From contig NZ_CP012982.1 of NCBI RefSeq assembly GCF_001411495.1, positions 930,001 through 994,000 on the forward strand: a stretch of DNA of 64,000 nt, read 5' to 3'. The position numbers and the translations under genes were made by a program. Origin of the DNA: Burkholderia cepacia ATCC 25416. Its GTDB lineage: Bacteria > Pseudomonadota > Gammaproteobacteria > Burkholderiales > Burkholderiaceae. The notes under the pieces were generated by a model that saw nothing but the letters and a program-made list of their open reading frames with translations, was not told the DNA's origin and did no database searches. Of this stretch, positions 34,646 to 45,308 are shown in pieces (position 1 is the first letter of the stretch; each line of letters begins with the position of its first letter).

Positions 34646-35424
34646 ATGACGCTCGCCATACGCTCTCTCTCGCTCGCCCCGCTGCGCCGCCGCGCGCGCG
34701 GCTTCGTCGTGCCGGCCCTGCTGGTGGCCGCATGGCAGTTCGCGTCGTCCGGCGACGCGGCCCATCAATACGCGTTCGTGCCGTTGCAGCAGGTGGGCGC
34801 CGCGCTGGTCGAACTCGCCCGCAGCGGCGAACTCGCGACCGATCTCGGCGCGAGCCTGCGCCGCACGACGCTCGGGTTGGGCTTCGGCGTCGCGTTCGGG
34901 CTTGTATTCGGCGCGGCGATGGCGCGCTCGACGCTCGCGCGCAAGCTCGGCGAGCCGGCGTTCCAGGCACTGCGCTACGTGCCGCTGCTCGGGCTGATTC
35001 CGCTGCTGAGCCTGTGGGCCGGCACCGGCGAATTCGCGAAGGTGCTCATCATCGCCCTCGCCGCGTTCTACCCGATGACCACCGCCAGCTTCGACGGGCT
35101 GCGCCGCGTCGATCCGCGCTACGTCGAACTCGCGCAGTCATATCGCCTGACGCGTATCGGCCTGTGGCGCGACGTGCTGATTCCCGGCGCGCTGCCCGAC
35201 CTGTTCGCGGGCGTGCTGCAAGCCGTGCCGTTCGCGTGGATCACCGCGACCAGCAGCGAGCTGCTGTTCAACGCGGGCGCGGGGGTCGGCAGCCTGATGC
35301 AGAACGCGCAGGCCGGTGCGCGCGCCGACGTGCTGCTGGTCTGCGTGCTGGGGGTGACGGCGCTCGCCGTCGGCATGAGTGCGCTATGCGAGCGGATCGC
35401 GCAGCGCGCGCTGCGCTGGCGCGA

Positions 35425-35434
<10 letters not shown>
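34646..35434 (+). CDS. SsuC-like ABC permease 2
   Basis: The 262-residue second permease of the same family has the coupling loop ELAQSYRLTRIGLWRDVLIPGALPDLFAGVLQAVPFAW. Sulfonate systems normally use one SsuC as a homodimer, so two different permeases in a row are uncommon and suggest a heterodimer. It is last in its operon: its stop overlaps the convergent sfnR-like gene by 10 bp, so no ATPase gene fits here. Confidence 0.88.
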
Positions 35435-36552
<1,118 letters not shown>

Positions 36553-36682
36553 GGCACGACCGGCGTGTTGAACGGGGAAGGTTCGACGATAGCAAGGCGC
36601 GCGCCGGGGATGAACCAATTCATCGAGCTATCGGTATGACGGCGGCCGGATTGCGCCGGCCGCCGCGCGAGCTCACGCGATG

Positions 36683-37363
36683 TCACGCGAGACCGGTCAT
36701 CTTCCATTGCTGCTCGAGCGCGCCCGGCCCGAACTCGAGCGAGCCGCCGAGCGGCTCCGCGAGCGCCTGGAAATACGCGGCTTCCTCGAGGATCAGGATG
36801 TACTTCGACACGTCGAGGATCGATTTTCCCCAGAAGGTTGCACCGCCGTTCGCCTCGATGATCGCCGGTACCTCGGGGTCGCGGCGGATCGTGTCGACGA
36901 TGAAACGCGGCTCGCCGGGACGACGATCGACGTACACCGGAATCTCGCGGGCGCGCGTGTAGCGCGCAGCCGGCGCATAGCGGATCGGCAGCGGGCGATG
37001 CGCGCTCGCCCATGCGCCGAGATACGGGCCGTGCACGTGGATCACGACACCGACGTCCGGCGCCTCGCGGAACACGTCCGCATAACGCGGCCCGTTGCCG
37101 CCCGCGCGTGCGTCGCCATGCAGCACGTCGCCGTCGAACGTCACGACGACCGGCTGGATTTCCTGCGAGGCGGCCCACGGGCTCGGCGCCGACAGCGCGA
37201 CGACGAGCTCGGTGCCCGGCACGCGCTGGAACGCCTGGAACGTGTTGGTCGCGGACAGCGTGCGCGTGTCCTTCAGCACGCGTGCGGCCTGCGTGAATTC
37301 GCGCGTGGCACGCTCGACGAATGCCACGAGTTCGCCGCTGTCGATGGTTGGGGTAACGGACAT
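36683..37363 (-). CDS. Class II aldolase/adducin-family protein
   Basis: 226 residues of the class II aldolase fold (relatives: fuculose aldolase, ribulose epimerase, MtnB). The zinc-binding HVHGPYLGAWAS motif lies near residue 120, preceded by the conserved aldolase start (ELVAFVERATREFTQAARVLKDTRT) and followed by EANGGATFWGKSILD. It may act on a carbon skeleton or a sulfur sugar left after desulfurisation; the substrate is not known. It lies in the same direction as the sfnR-like gene downstream (130-bp gap), so the two may be co-transcribed. A sigma-54 promoter (37435-37450) sits 72 bp before its ATG. Confidence 0.82.
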   Translation of the reverse strand: MSVTPTIDSGELVAFVERATREFTQAARVLKDTRTLSATNTFQAFQRVPGTELVVALSAPSPWAASQEIQPVVVTFDGDVLHGDARAGGNGPRYADVFREAPDVGVVIHVHGPYLGAWASAHRPLPIRYAPAARYTRAREIPVYVDRRPGEPRFIVDTIRRDPEVPAIIEANGGATFWGKSILDVSKYILILEEAAYFQALAEPLGGSLEFGPGALEQQWKMTGLA

Positions 37364-37434
37364 GAGGATGGTTTCCTTGATCGGGTGGACGGAGGGAATC
37401 GCAACGCAACGTCGCGACACACGCCGACCGGATC

Positions 37435-37450
37435 AGCAGCAATCGTGCCA
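37435..37450 (-). promoter_or_regulatory. Sigma-54 promoter of the aldolase/sfnR unit
   Basis: On the minus strand TGGCAC-GATTG-CTGCT has a perfect -24 element, correct GG-N10-GC spacing and one change in the -12 element. It is about 85 bp from the activator palindrome at 37535-37552. If real, the sfnR-like gene downstream could be part of its own regulon. Confidence 0.7.
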
Positions 37451-37534
37451 GCCGGGCGCGCCCGCATCGAACGCCCGCGCCGCGGTGCGGGCCGGTCATG
37501 CACGATGCACACGGCACGATCCGTGCACCGGCCT

Positions 37535-37552
37535 TTGTTGCGGGAGCAACAG
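37535..37552. promoter_or_regulatory. Activator palindrome between divergent sigma-54 promoters
   Basis: TTGTTGC-GGGA-GCAACAG contains the perfect core TGTTGC-N4-GCAACA seen at 31371-31388. It lies between the minus-strand promoter at 37435 and the plus-strand promoter at 37661, the same arrangement as at 31.2-31.5 kb. A weak second copy may lie about 30 bp to the right. Confidence 0.7.
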
Positions 37553-37660
37553 CCCGCCGGCCCGGATTGCTGCGCGACGCGCAGCCGGCGCATGCGTGCG
37601 GCACACGCGGTACGACGCAACGGCCCGTCGCGCCGCGCGCCGCACATGCAACAGATGCGC

Positions 37661-37676
37661 TGGTTCGAAACTTGCG
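37661..37676 (+). promoter_or_regulatory. Sigma-54 promoter of the lipase gene
   Basis: TGGTTC-GAAAC-TTGCG retains GG and GC with the correct 10-base spacing and TGG...TTGC context. It lies 68 bp before the lipase ATG and about 109 bp after the activator palindrome. Confidence 0.65.
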
Positions 37677-37743
37677 TCGTGCTCGGCCCGCGCCATGCAC
37701 CGTCCGGCGCTTCCGATCCGATCTCATCGACCTCCATCCGACC

Positions 37744-39027
37744 ATGACGCTCCTCCCCCTGCGCGGCTGCGCCGCGCGCGCACTGCTGGCTTCGGCGCTC
37801 GCCGTATCGTCTTTCCTCTCGCACGCGGCTTCGCCCGGCCGCGTTCCCGCGCCCGACCCGCTGCAGGGCGACGGCCGCGTGTCCGCGTTCTACACGTGGG
37901 ACCGCGACATTCCGGCGACGCCCGGCGCGCTGCTGCGCACCGAGCCGCTGCCCGCGACGCTCGGGCTCGCGAGCGCGGCGCGCCAGTTGCGGATCCTCTA
38001 TGCGTCGACCGACGGTGTCGGCGGTCACACGCCGATCGCCGTGTCGGGTGCGCTGTTCGTGCCGCGCGGCACGCCGCCCGCCGGCGGCTGGCCGATCGTC
38101 GCGTGGGCGCACGGCACGTTCGGGATGGCCGACATCTGCGCGCCGTCGTGGTTCGGCCGCTCGTATCGCGACGTGCGCTACCTGAACGCGTGGCTTCAGC
38201 AGGGGTTCGCCGTCGTCGCGACCGACTATCAGGGGCTCGGCACGCCGGGCCCGAATCCGCAGCTCAACAACCGCTCGAACAGCTACACGCTGCTCGACAG
38301 CGTGCGCGCGGTACTCGGCGGCGTGCCGGGTCTCGCGAACGAGGTCGTGCTCGTCGGCCAGTCGCAGGGCGGCTCGGCCGTGTTCGCGGCGGCCGGCTAC
38401 GCGCCCGCGTATGCGCCCGAACTCGCGATCCGCGCGACCGTCGCCACCGGGACGATCTACAACGCATCGCCCGCCACGCTCGCGTCGCTGCCGAAGTTCG
38501 ACAGTGCCTACCGGCGCGATCCCGAGCGCGTCGATCCGACACTCGCGTACGAGTTCTACTCGGTGCTCTCCGCCCAGCAGATCGACCCGTCGCTGCGCGC
38601 CGACGAAGTGCTGACCGACCAGGCGTTGCCGATCCTCGAACAGGCGCGCATCGGTTGCCTCGCGTCGCTCGAGGACGATGCGGCGCTCGCGCACCTCACG
38701 CATGTGAACACCGTGAAGCCCGGCGGCGATGCCCGGCTGAAAGCGTGGTGGGACGCGTACCTGACGTACCCGACGCTGAAGATCGCGACGCCCGTCTTCA
38801 TCGGCGCGGGCGCGGACGACGGGCTCGCGCCGCTCGAACTCGCGCTCGCGAAGGACGCGTGCGCGGCGGGCACGACCGTCGAAGCGCACCTGTATGCGGG
38901 CCGCGAACACAACGGCACCGTGAACGCGTCGCTCGCCGATTCGATCCCGTTCGTGAAGCGCGTGCTTGCCGGCGAGACGATCCACCCGGTCTGCACGCCC
39001 GCCGCGCAGCAGGCCGTGTCGCGGTAA
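37744..39027 (+). CDS. Secretory lipase/esterase-family protein
   Basis: The 427-residue exported alpha/beta hydrolase has a signal peptide (about 1-29, ending SHA). It shows [12 protein letters not shown] (oxyanion region), the nucleophile elbow GQSQGG (Ser in [13 protein letters not shown], near residue 214), a later Asp (GAGADDG) and a His near the C-terminus (GREHNGT). It fits the LIP/secretory lipase family (PF03583). The ribosome site is weak. The sigma-54 promoter and activator palindrome upstream suggest it is induced with the sulfur locus, perhaps to release an ester-linked organosulfur compound outside the cytoplasm; that is speculative. Confidence 0.82.
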   Translation: MTLLPLRGCAARALLASALAVSSFLSHAASPGRVPAPDPLQGDGRVSAFYTWDRDIPATPGALLRTEPLPATLGLASAARQLRILYASTDGVGGHTPIAVSGALFVPRGTPPAGGWPIVAWAHGTFGMADICAPSWFGRSYRDVRYLNAWLQQGFAVVATDYQGLGTPGPNPQLNNRSNSYTLLDSVRAVLGGVPGLANEVVLVGQSQGGSAVFAAAGYAPAYAPELAIRATVATGTIYNASPATLASLPKFDSAYRRDPERVDPTLAYEFYSVLSAQQIDPSLRADEVLTDQALPILEQARIGCLASLEDDAALAHLTHVNTVKPGGDARLKAWWDAYLTYPTLKIATPVFIGAGADDGLAPLELALAKDACAAGTTVEAHLYAGREHNGTVNASLADSIPFVKRVLAGETIHPVCTPAAQQAVSR

Positions 39028-39078
39028 CGCGCGCCGCGCGCTTTGCACGCCGGCGCGAATGCATTTCCGAATCCGTTA

Positions 39079-39108
39079 TTGGATCGCGCCGCCGCGCATT
39101 TTTATACT
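39079..39108 (+). promoter_or_regulatory. Probable groESL housekeeping promoter
   Basis: TTGGAT (39079-39084), 18 bases, then TATACT (39103-39108) form a good sigma-70-type pair directly before the CIRCE element and the groES gene. Confidence 0.6.
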
Positions 39109-39112
39109 CGTC

Positions 39113-39135
39113 AGCACTCTCTTCCAAAGAGTGCC
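39113..39135. promoter_or_regulatory. CIRCE operator (HrcA site)
   Basis: AGCACTC, a 9-base spacer and GAGTGCC form the CIRCE inverted repeat (consensus TTAGCACTC-N9-GAGTGCTAA) with one end mismatch. It lies just after the -10 element and 34 bases before groES. HrcA would repress this operon until heat shock. Confidence 0.88.
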
Positions 39136-39169
39136 AGCCAATCTCGACAGAACAGCACAGGACGAACCT

Positions 39170-39460
39170 ATGAGCCTACGCCCCTTGCACGACCGCGTGA
39201 TCGTGAAGCGACTCGACCAGGAAACCACCACCGCGTCGGGCATCGTGATCCCCGACAGCGCCGCGGAAAAACCCGACCAGGGTGAAGTGATCGCCGTTGG
39301 CCCCGGCCGCAAGGATGCGGACGGCCAGCGCATCGTGCCCGACCTGCAGGTCGGCGAGCGCGTGCTGTTCGGCAAGTACGCGGGCCAGGCCGTCAAGCTG
39401 GACGGCACCGAGTTTCTCGTGCTGCGCGAGGAAGACATCGTCGCAGTCGTCAACCAGTAA
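39170..39460 (+). CDS. groES: GroES co-chaperonin
   Basis: 96 residues of typical Hsp10: [18 protein letters not shown], the mobile loop with [21 protein letters not shown], and [18 protein letters not shown]. Heptamers cap the GroEL ring. AGGA precedes the ATG. It is followed by groEL after a 12-bp gap, and preceded by a CIRCE operator. Confidence 0.97.
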   Translation: MSLRPLHDRVIVKRLDQETTTASGIVIPDSAAEKPDQGEVIAVGPGRKDADGQRIVPDLQVGERVLFGKYAGQAVKLDGTEFLVLREEDIVAVVNQ

Positions 39461-41113
<1,653 letters not shown>

Positions 41114-41175
41114 TGACCCGACGCGTATGCCGGTTCGCCGGCATGCGCGACCGGCACGCACAGCGAAACGCAGGC

Positions 41176-41209
41176 AACGCGTGGCGACGAAAGTCGTCAC
41201 GCGTTTTTT
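41176..41209 (+). terminator. groESL terminator
   Basis: AACGCGTGGCGAC (41176-41188), loop GAAA, GTCGTCACGCGTT (41193-41205) form a 13-bp stem with one G-U pair, followed by T's to 41209. It is a strong rho-independent terminator 62 bp after groEL. Confidence 0.92.
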
Positions 41210-41298
41210 GCATGGGACTGGCAAAAACGGGCGGCGTGGCGGGCCGCCGGCACGCTCGGGTAAGATGAACGCCCGTCCGCCGCCCCGCCGTCCACGCC

Positions 41299-42591
41299 AT
41301 GCCGACCGTACAAACCATTCTCGACGACTACGAACGCCTCGGCTGGACCGGCAACGATCCGATGTCGCGGATGCTGGCGCTGCGGCGCGACAACCCGGCG
41401 GCACTCGCCGACCTCGTGATCGCTTCGTTCGATCGCGAGCTGTCGCATGCGACCTTCCTCGACGCCGCACTCGACCTGATGGACGACACCGCTTTCGCGA
41501 ACGTCACCGCCGCAGCGTGGCAACGCGTCCGCGACGGCGCATGGAACACGCGGCTCGCGAGCGTGTTGTCGAGCGCGGCAATACAGGCGCCGCAGGTATT
41601 TGCCGGTCACTGGGACGTGTTTCTCGACGTTGTGACCGCGAAGCGGTCGCCGCACCTGTACTACGAGGACAACGCGTGGCGAATGCTCGATCCGGCGACG
41701 ATCGATGCATGGCGCGGCCGGCTTGCCGAGACCCCTATTGACAGGGGCGCGGCGCACGCACGCGCCGTCGCGCTGCTTCATTCGCGACACCCTGCGGCCG
41801 TTCGCGACGCGGCGGCGCGGCTGTTTTCCGACGATCCGGGCAAGTGCGCCAACTGGCTCATGTCTGCCGGCTATGCGCAGGAACACGACACGTTGCGCGC
41901 GCTGCATGGCGAGTCGCCGCTACACATCGACTTCGGCCCGACGCTGCGTGCGCCGAGGCTCCGCGAGATGCCGAAGTGGAAACGCGAGATTGACGCGCAT
42001 CACCCGACCTGGCACGCACGCGATTCGCATCGATCGGGCGCGCGCTTCGGCGGCGTGTCGACGCATCGATGCGGCCTGTGTCACGAGCCGCTGCATCGGT
42101 TGCTGACGCTACCGCAACCCGCGGCAGCCGGCATCGACAGCGCGACGCCCGTATCGTTCGACACCTGCCTGTCGTGCGTCGGCTGGGAGAGCGACGGCCC
42201 GCTGTTCCACCGGCACGACGACGCAGGCAACGCCTGCGCGCACCCGTCGCAGCAACGCGACATCGCGATCCAGCCCGAGTATCCGGCGGCCGCATTCGTG
42301 GAGGCCGACGTTGCGCTCTTCGCCGCACCGGCACGCTGGACACGGCAGGACTGGGGCGAATCGAACGGCCGGCAGAACCTGAGCCGTGTCGGCGGCGCGC
42401 CGTCGTGGGTACAGTCGGCGTGGTATCCCGACTGTCCGGATTGCGGCCGCAAGATGTCATTCGTCATGCAACTCGACTCCCACTTTCCGCAAACGGACGG
42501 CGGCGAATGGCTGTGGGGCAGCGGCGGCGCGAACTACACGTTCTGGTGCGCGCCGTGCCGCACCAGCGCGCACCTCTGGCAGTGCACGTAG
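41299..42591 (+). CDS. Conserved hypothetical protein with zinc-ribbon cysteines
   Basis: This 430-residue cytoplasmic protein has a helical N-terminal half (HEAT-like, about 1-215) and a C-terminal half with three cysteine sets: CGLCHEPLH near 255, CLSCVGWE near 290 and PDCPDCGRKMSFVMQLDSHF near 385. It ends FWCAPCRTSAHLWQCT. The final part (RVGGAPSWVQSAWYPDCPDCG) resembles the DUF1963-like ending of other bacterial hypothetical proteins. The cysteines suggest bound zinc. Function unknown. It stands alone after the groESL terminator and has no clear ribosome site before the ATG. Confidence 0.75.
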   Translation: MPTVQTILDDYERLGWTGNDPMSRMLALRRDNPAALADLVIASFDRELSHATFLDAALDLMDDTAFANVTAAAWQRVRDGAWNTRLASVLSSAAIQAPQVFAGHWDVFLDVVTAKRSPHLYYEDNAWRMLDPATIDAWRGRLAETPIDRGAAHARAVALLHSRHPAAVRDAAARLFSDDPGKCANWLMSAGYAQEHDTLRALHGESPLHIDFGPTLRAPRLREMPKWKREIDAHHPTWHARDSHRSGARFGGVSTHRCGLCHEPLHRLLTLPQPAAAGIDSATPVSFDTCLSCVGWESDGPLFHRHDDAGNACAHPSQQRDIAIQPEYPAAAFVEADVALFAAPARWTRQDWGESNGRQNLSRVGGAPSWVQSAWYPDCPDCGRKMSFVMQLDSHFPQTDGGEWLWGSGGANYTFWCAPCRTSAHLWQCT

Positions 42592-42627
42592 CACGCACCG
42601 GCCACGCAACCTTTACGACCTTTTTAC

Positions 42628-42655
42628 TTGCGGCCGCGCGTGCGTTCACTAGAAT
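42628..42655 (+). promoter_or_regulatory. Possible promoter of the leader peptide
   Basis: TTGCGG (42628-42633), 16 bases, TAGAAT (42650-42655) make a fair sigma-70-type promoter 30 bases before the leader-peptide ATG. Confidence 0.45.
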
Positions 42656-42685
42656 GTGTTCGCCATCCATCACCGAGTACGCACC

Positions 42686-42730
42686 ATGCGCATCCGAAGT
42701 CCTCGCCCTCCGAGTTGCTTTTCTGCCTGA
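42686..42730 (+). CDS. Possible leader peptide (14 codons)
   Basis: A 14-codon frame encodes MRIRSPRPPSCFSA and stops just before a set of mutually exclusive RNA hairpins. It is rich in Arg and Pro, residues whose slow decoding is used in attenuation. A fair promoter lies upstream but no good ribosome site was seen. What it would control is unclear; the next gene begins 287 bp downstream. Too short for ordinary gene finding, so it is proposed from its context. Confidence 0.4.
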   Translation: MRIRSPRPPSCFSA

Positions 42731-42732
42731 CA

Positions 42733-42791
42733 GGCAGGACGCCTGCGTCTCTCTTTTTCCCGAGCCACCGTCCTGCCAGCAGGCGGACGGT
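42733..42791 (+). promoter_or_regulatory. Candidate attenuator with alternative hairpins
   Basis: GGCAGGACG (42733-42741) is a perfect 9-base complement of CGTCCTGCC (42769-42777). The latter also takes part in a strong hairpin, ACCGTCC-T-GCC-AGCA-GGC-GGACGGT (42767-42791). The two structures exclude each other. The leader peptide's stop codon lies right before the first segment, so a ribosome there would mask it and favour the second hairpin. No T-run follows, so rho or translation rather than intrinsic termination may be involved. The rest of 42592-43017 shows no gene. Confidence 0.45.
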
Positions 42792-43017
42792 GCGCGCCGT
42801 AGTCATTCCCGTGCACGCTTGAACACGACGTCGATGCGTTGATCGCGCGTCGTGCGGGCAAGCGTGTTCCCGCGGAACATCCCTCGCAACGTCGCGCCAT
42901 CGATCCGCCAGCCCGGCAACGATCGCCTGGCATGCCCGCATCCGGCATGTCGATCCGGTCACATTGCTTTGCATCCCTGATTTAACCCGCTGAAGTTCCC
43001 GATACCGGAGCCCGGTC

Positions 43018-43389
43018 ATGTTCGAGATCGACAAGCAGTACACCCGCGAATTCATCCACACCGCCTGCGGCGGCAGCAAGCAGGCGTTCCTGCCGACCAA
43101 GAACGGCAAGGTCGTGGCCGCCTGCCTGCGCACGGACCTCAACCCGCATGCGCCCGACGTGATCCTCTGCGACGGCAGCGCGTCCGCGCGCGCGGCCGGC
43201 AGGACGCTCGCCGCGCAACGCGATGCGATCCCGGTGTTTATCAGGATGGAAACGGACGCGTACCGCTTCGTCGGCCGGTACGTCGTCAGCGAATCGCTCA
43301 CCGCACCGCTCGACTGCGCGCCTTACGTGCGCAACAGCGGCTTCACGCCCGGGCAGATCTCGCGCGTGCTGAAGCTCAAGCGCTGCTGA
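43018..43389 (+). CDS. Hypothetical protein
   Basis: The 123-residue protein of unrecognised family starts at an ATG with GGAG 7 bases upstream. Its content is globular: IDKQYTREFIHTACGGSKQAFLPTKNGKVVAACL, four cysteines in all, and an end YVRNSGFTPGQISRVLKLKRC. There is no signal peptide or membrane segment. It lies 287 bp after a possible peptide leader and 47 bp before a small membrane protein gene, with which it may form an operon. Protein-like composition and ribosome site support it as real. Confidence 0.7.
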   Translation: MFEIDKQYTREFIHTACGGSKQAFLPTKNGKVVAACLRTDLNPHAPDVILCDGSASARAAGRTLAAQRDAIPVFIRMETDAYRFVGRYVVSESLTAPLDCAPYVRNSGFTPGQISRVLKLKRC

Positions 43390-43436
43390 CGCGCGCAGCG
43401 CACGCCCTCCCGGTCGCCTTTCATCAAGGAGCAATC

Positions 43437-43655
43437 ATGCTTGGCCTGACGTTCTGGAAACACGTGATCGGCACACGACCCGATGCCGCCCGCGACGATC
43501 GCGCGACGGCACTCGGCCGGCACCGCGTGCGCTCGAGGACGCTGGTGCTGACGAGCGCCGCGGTGGCATTTGCGGCGATCGCGTTCGGTGCGCCGGTCGT
43601 CGGCATTTCGGTGTTCTTGCTGACGACGTTGCCGTTCGTGCTGTCGGGTACCTGA
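43437..43655 (+). CDS. Small membrane protein
   Basis: 72 residues with a basic soluble start (RHRVRSR near 30) and one long or two short hydrophobic segments (about 36-70, TLVLTSAAVAFAAIAFGAPVVGISVFLLTTLPFVL). AAGGAG lies 5 bases before the ATG, which strongly supports translation. The family is unknown. It is probably an inner-membrane protein co-expressed with the preceding hypothetical gene. Confidence 0.7.
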   Translation: MLGLTFWKHVIGTRPDAARDDRATALGRHRVRSRTLVLTSAAVAFAAIAFGAPVVGISVFLLTTLPFVLSGT

Positions 43656-43792
43656 CGACGTCCTTGTCAGGCACGCGGCGGGCGCCAGCGCAATCGATAC
43701 GAAATTTTAATGCGGCGCCCCCGCGTCTCTGACACCGTCTTTACACGCTTTTGTCTAGGATTTCCCTGTCACCCCGACACGGAGAGATCCGC

Positions 43793-44314
43793 ATGCAAAC
43801 GCAGCAGGCCGCCGCCGGCGGCCAACCCGACCTTCCCTACCGACGCGGCGGCGCAACGTTCGCGACCCGGCTGGCCGACGCCTGCCCGCCGGACAACATT
43901 CTGCTCGACGTACCGGTCGAAAGCGCGATCCAGTTGTTCGACCTCGTCGCGCGCTATATCGAGCGCAGCGGCGGTGTGTCCGCGGAACGGATCAGGACCG
44001 AACTGACGAAGCGCGAGCACCTCGGCTCGACCGGCCTCGGCCAGGGCGTCGCGATTCCGCATGCGCGTGTCACCGGCCTCCGCTCGGCCATCGCGCTGTT
44101 CGTTCGCGCGCAGTATCCGTTCCCCTTCAACGCACCGGATCGCAAGCCCGTGCGCGAATTCATCGTGCTGGTGCTGCCGCAGGAAGACAACCGCGCGCAC
44201 CTCGAACTGCTCGCCGACGCGGCGCGCTGTTTCAGCGAGCGCCCGTTCCGGCAGTCGTCGCGCGACGCACTGACGCCCGACGAGATTCACCAGCTGATGC
44301 GACGCACGTATTGA
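43793..44314 (+). CDS. PTS EIIA-Ntr-like (PtsN) regulatory protein
   Basis: The 173-residue EIIA-type protein carries the phosphorylated histidine in VAIPHARV (about residue 87), within the family pattern LTKREHLGSTGLGQGVAIPHA and later REFIVLVLPQEDNRAHLELLADAAR. It resembles PtsN, the output of the nitrogen PTS, which modulates potassium uptake and stress responses rather than sugar transport. An N-terminal extension of about 30 residues is not part of the domain. No ptsO or rpoN is near, so this is probably an extra paralogue. GGAGAG precedes the ATG. Confidence 0.82.
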   Translation: MQTQQAAAGGQPDLPYRRGGATFATRLADACPPDNILLDVPVESAIQLFDLVARYIERSGGVSAERIRTELTKREHLGSTGLGQGVAIPHARVTGLRSAIALFVRAQYPFPFNAPDRKPVREFIVLVLPQEDNRAHLELLADAARCFSERPFRQSSRDALTPDEIHQLMRRTY

Positions 44315-44373
44315 TGCCGTCGTGATGCCGCGTCGTGCGGCAACACGCACTCCCTTCATCCATTCGGATTCCC

Positions 44374-45267
44374 ATGTTCCCAGACCCTGAAAGTCCCACC
44401 CCGACGTCGGGCCGCGTAGCCGGCCTGGCGCGCTCGCTGCCGTTCATGCAGGCCCTGCACGGGCAGACCGTCGTCATCGTCGAAGGCGGCGCCGCGAGCG
44501 ACGCACGCGCCCGCCACGCATTCGCGCAGGATGTTGCGCTGCTCGCACTCACCGGTGTTCGCCCGATCGTCGTGCAGGGCGTGCCGGCCGCGTCCGGTAC
44601 GCAATCGATCCACGCCGTTCATGCGGCGATGGCGGGCGTCAATCATGAACTGGTGCGCCTGATCGGCGGTCACGGCGCCAAGGCGATCGGCATCGACGGC
44701 CACGACGGCGGCCTGCTGGTGGCGAGCGCCGCATCCGAGCGCACCGACACGAGCGCGGTCGCCCGCTTCGACGGCACGACGCTGAACGCGTTGCTCGAGA
44801 ACGGGCTGGTGCCCGTCGTGATGCCGGTCGCCCCGGACGACGCAGGCCATGATCACCTGCTGCGCGCGGAACGGCTCGGCAGCCTCTTCGCGCAGCGCAC
44901 CGGCGCCGTCACGCTGGTGATGATGGTCGACAGCGCGCTGCTGCGCGAACTCGGCGAGCTCGCCGGGCTCTATGGCATCACGGAACTCGAGCAATGGCTG
45001 GCCGAGCATCCGGCCGCAACCGCAGCGCCTTGCGTGCGGGAAGCGCTCGATGCGCTCGCGCACGGCGTGCAGAACGTCCATCTCGCCGATATCGGGCAAC
45101 CCGAATCGCTGATCGACGAACTGCTGACGGAGGAAGGATCGGGGGTCGTGTTCTGCCGGCGCGGCAACACCGACCTGCTGGCGGAAACCCGCCGCTACTT
45201 CGCGGATTCGGCGAGCGTGCTGCGCGACGGCTTCAACGTCGAGCAGAAGCAGGTCGTGCGGTTCTGA
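44374..45267 (+). CDS. Degenerate acetylglutamate-kinase-like (ArgB/ArgA N-domain) protein
   Basis: A 297-residue amino-acid-kinase-fold protein close to N-acetylglutamate kinase: TVVIVEGG at the phosphate-binding loop, LTGVRPIVVQGV, HELVRLIGGHGAKAIGIDGHDGGLL and ALDALAHGVQNVHLADIG with LLTEEGSGVVF. Both catalytic lysines of ArgB seem lost: the loop Lys (VIKxGG) reads Val-Glu, and the GGMxxK segment reads AAPCV. The acetyltransferase domain of ArgA is also absent. It may be a regulatory pseudo-kinase or a decaying paralogue. An in-frame GTG at 44335 is another possible start. It follows the PtsN-like gene by 59 bp. Confidence 0.75.
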   Translation: MFPDPESPTPTSGRVAGLARSLPFMQALHGQTVVIVEGGAASDARARHAFAQDVALLALTGVRPIVVQGVPAASGTQSIHAVHAAMAGVNHELVRLIGGHGAKAIGIDGHDGGLLVASAASERTDTSAVARFDGTTLNALLENGLVPVVMPVAPDDAGHDHLLRAERLGSLFAQRTGAVTLVMMVDSALLRELGELAGLYGITELEQWLAEHPAATAAPCVREALDALAHGVQNVHLADIGQPESLIDELLTEEGSGVVFCRRGNTDLLAETRRYFADSASVLRDGFNVEQKQVVRF

Positions 45268-45280
45268 ATTTTGCAGCAGA

Positions 45281-45297
45281 ACCGCGCGCCGCGCGGT
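45281..45297. terminator. Hairpin between convergent genes
   Basis: ACCGCGCG-C-CGCGCGGT is a perfect palindrome between the kinase-like gene and the convergent porin gene. It has no T-run; a two-way termination role is inferred from position. Confidence 0.4.
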
Positions 45298-45308
45298 GCG
45301 CAGTGCCG

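Noticed and set aside
37561..37600. Second activator palindrome 30 bp right of 37535-37552
   Set aside because: Only scattered matches to the half-sites (TTGCTGC and GCGCAG) at that spacing; too weak to list as a site.
42592..43017. A known magnesium or amino-acid riboswitch in the gap before the 123-residue protein
   Set aside because: I could not match any aptamer core; only the leader peptide and competing hairpins are supported by the sequence.
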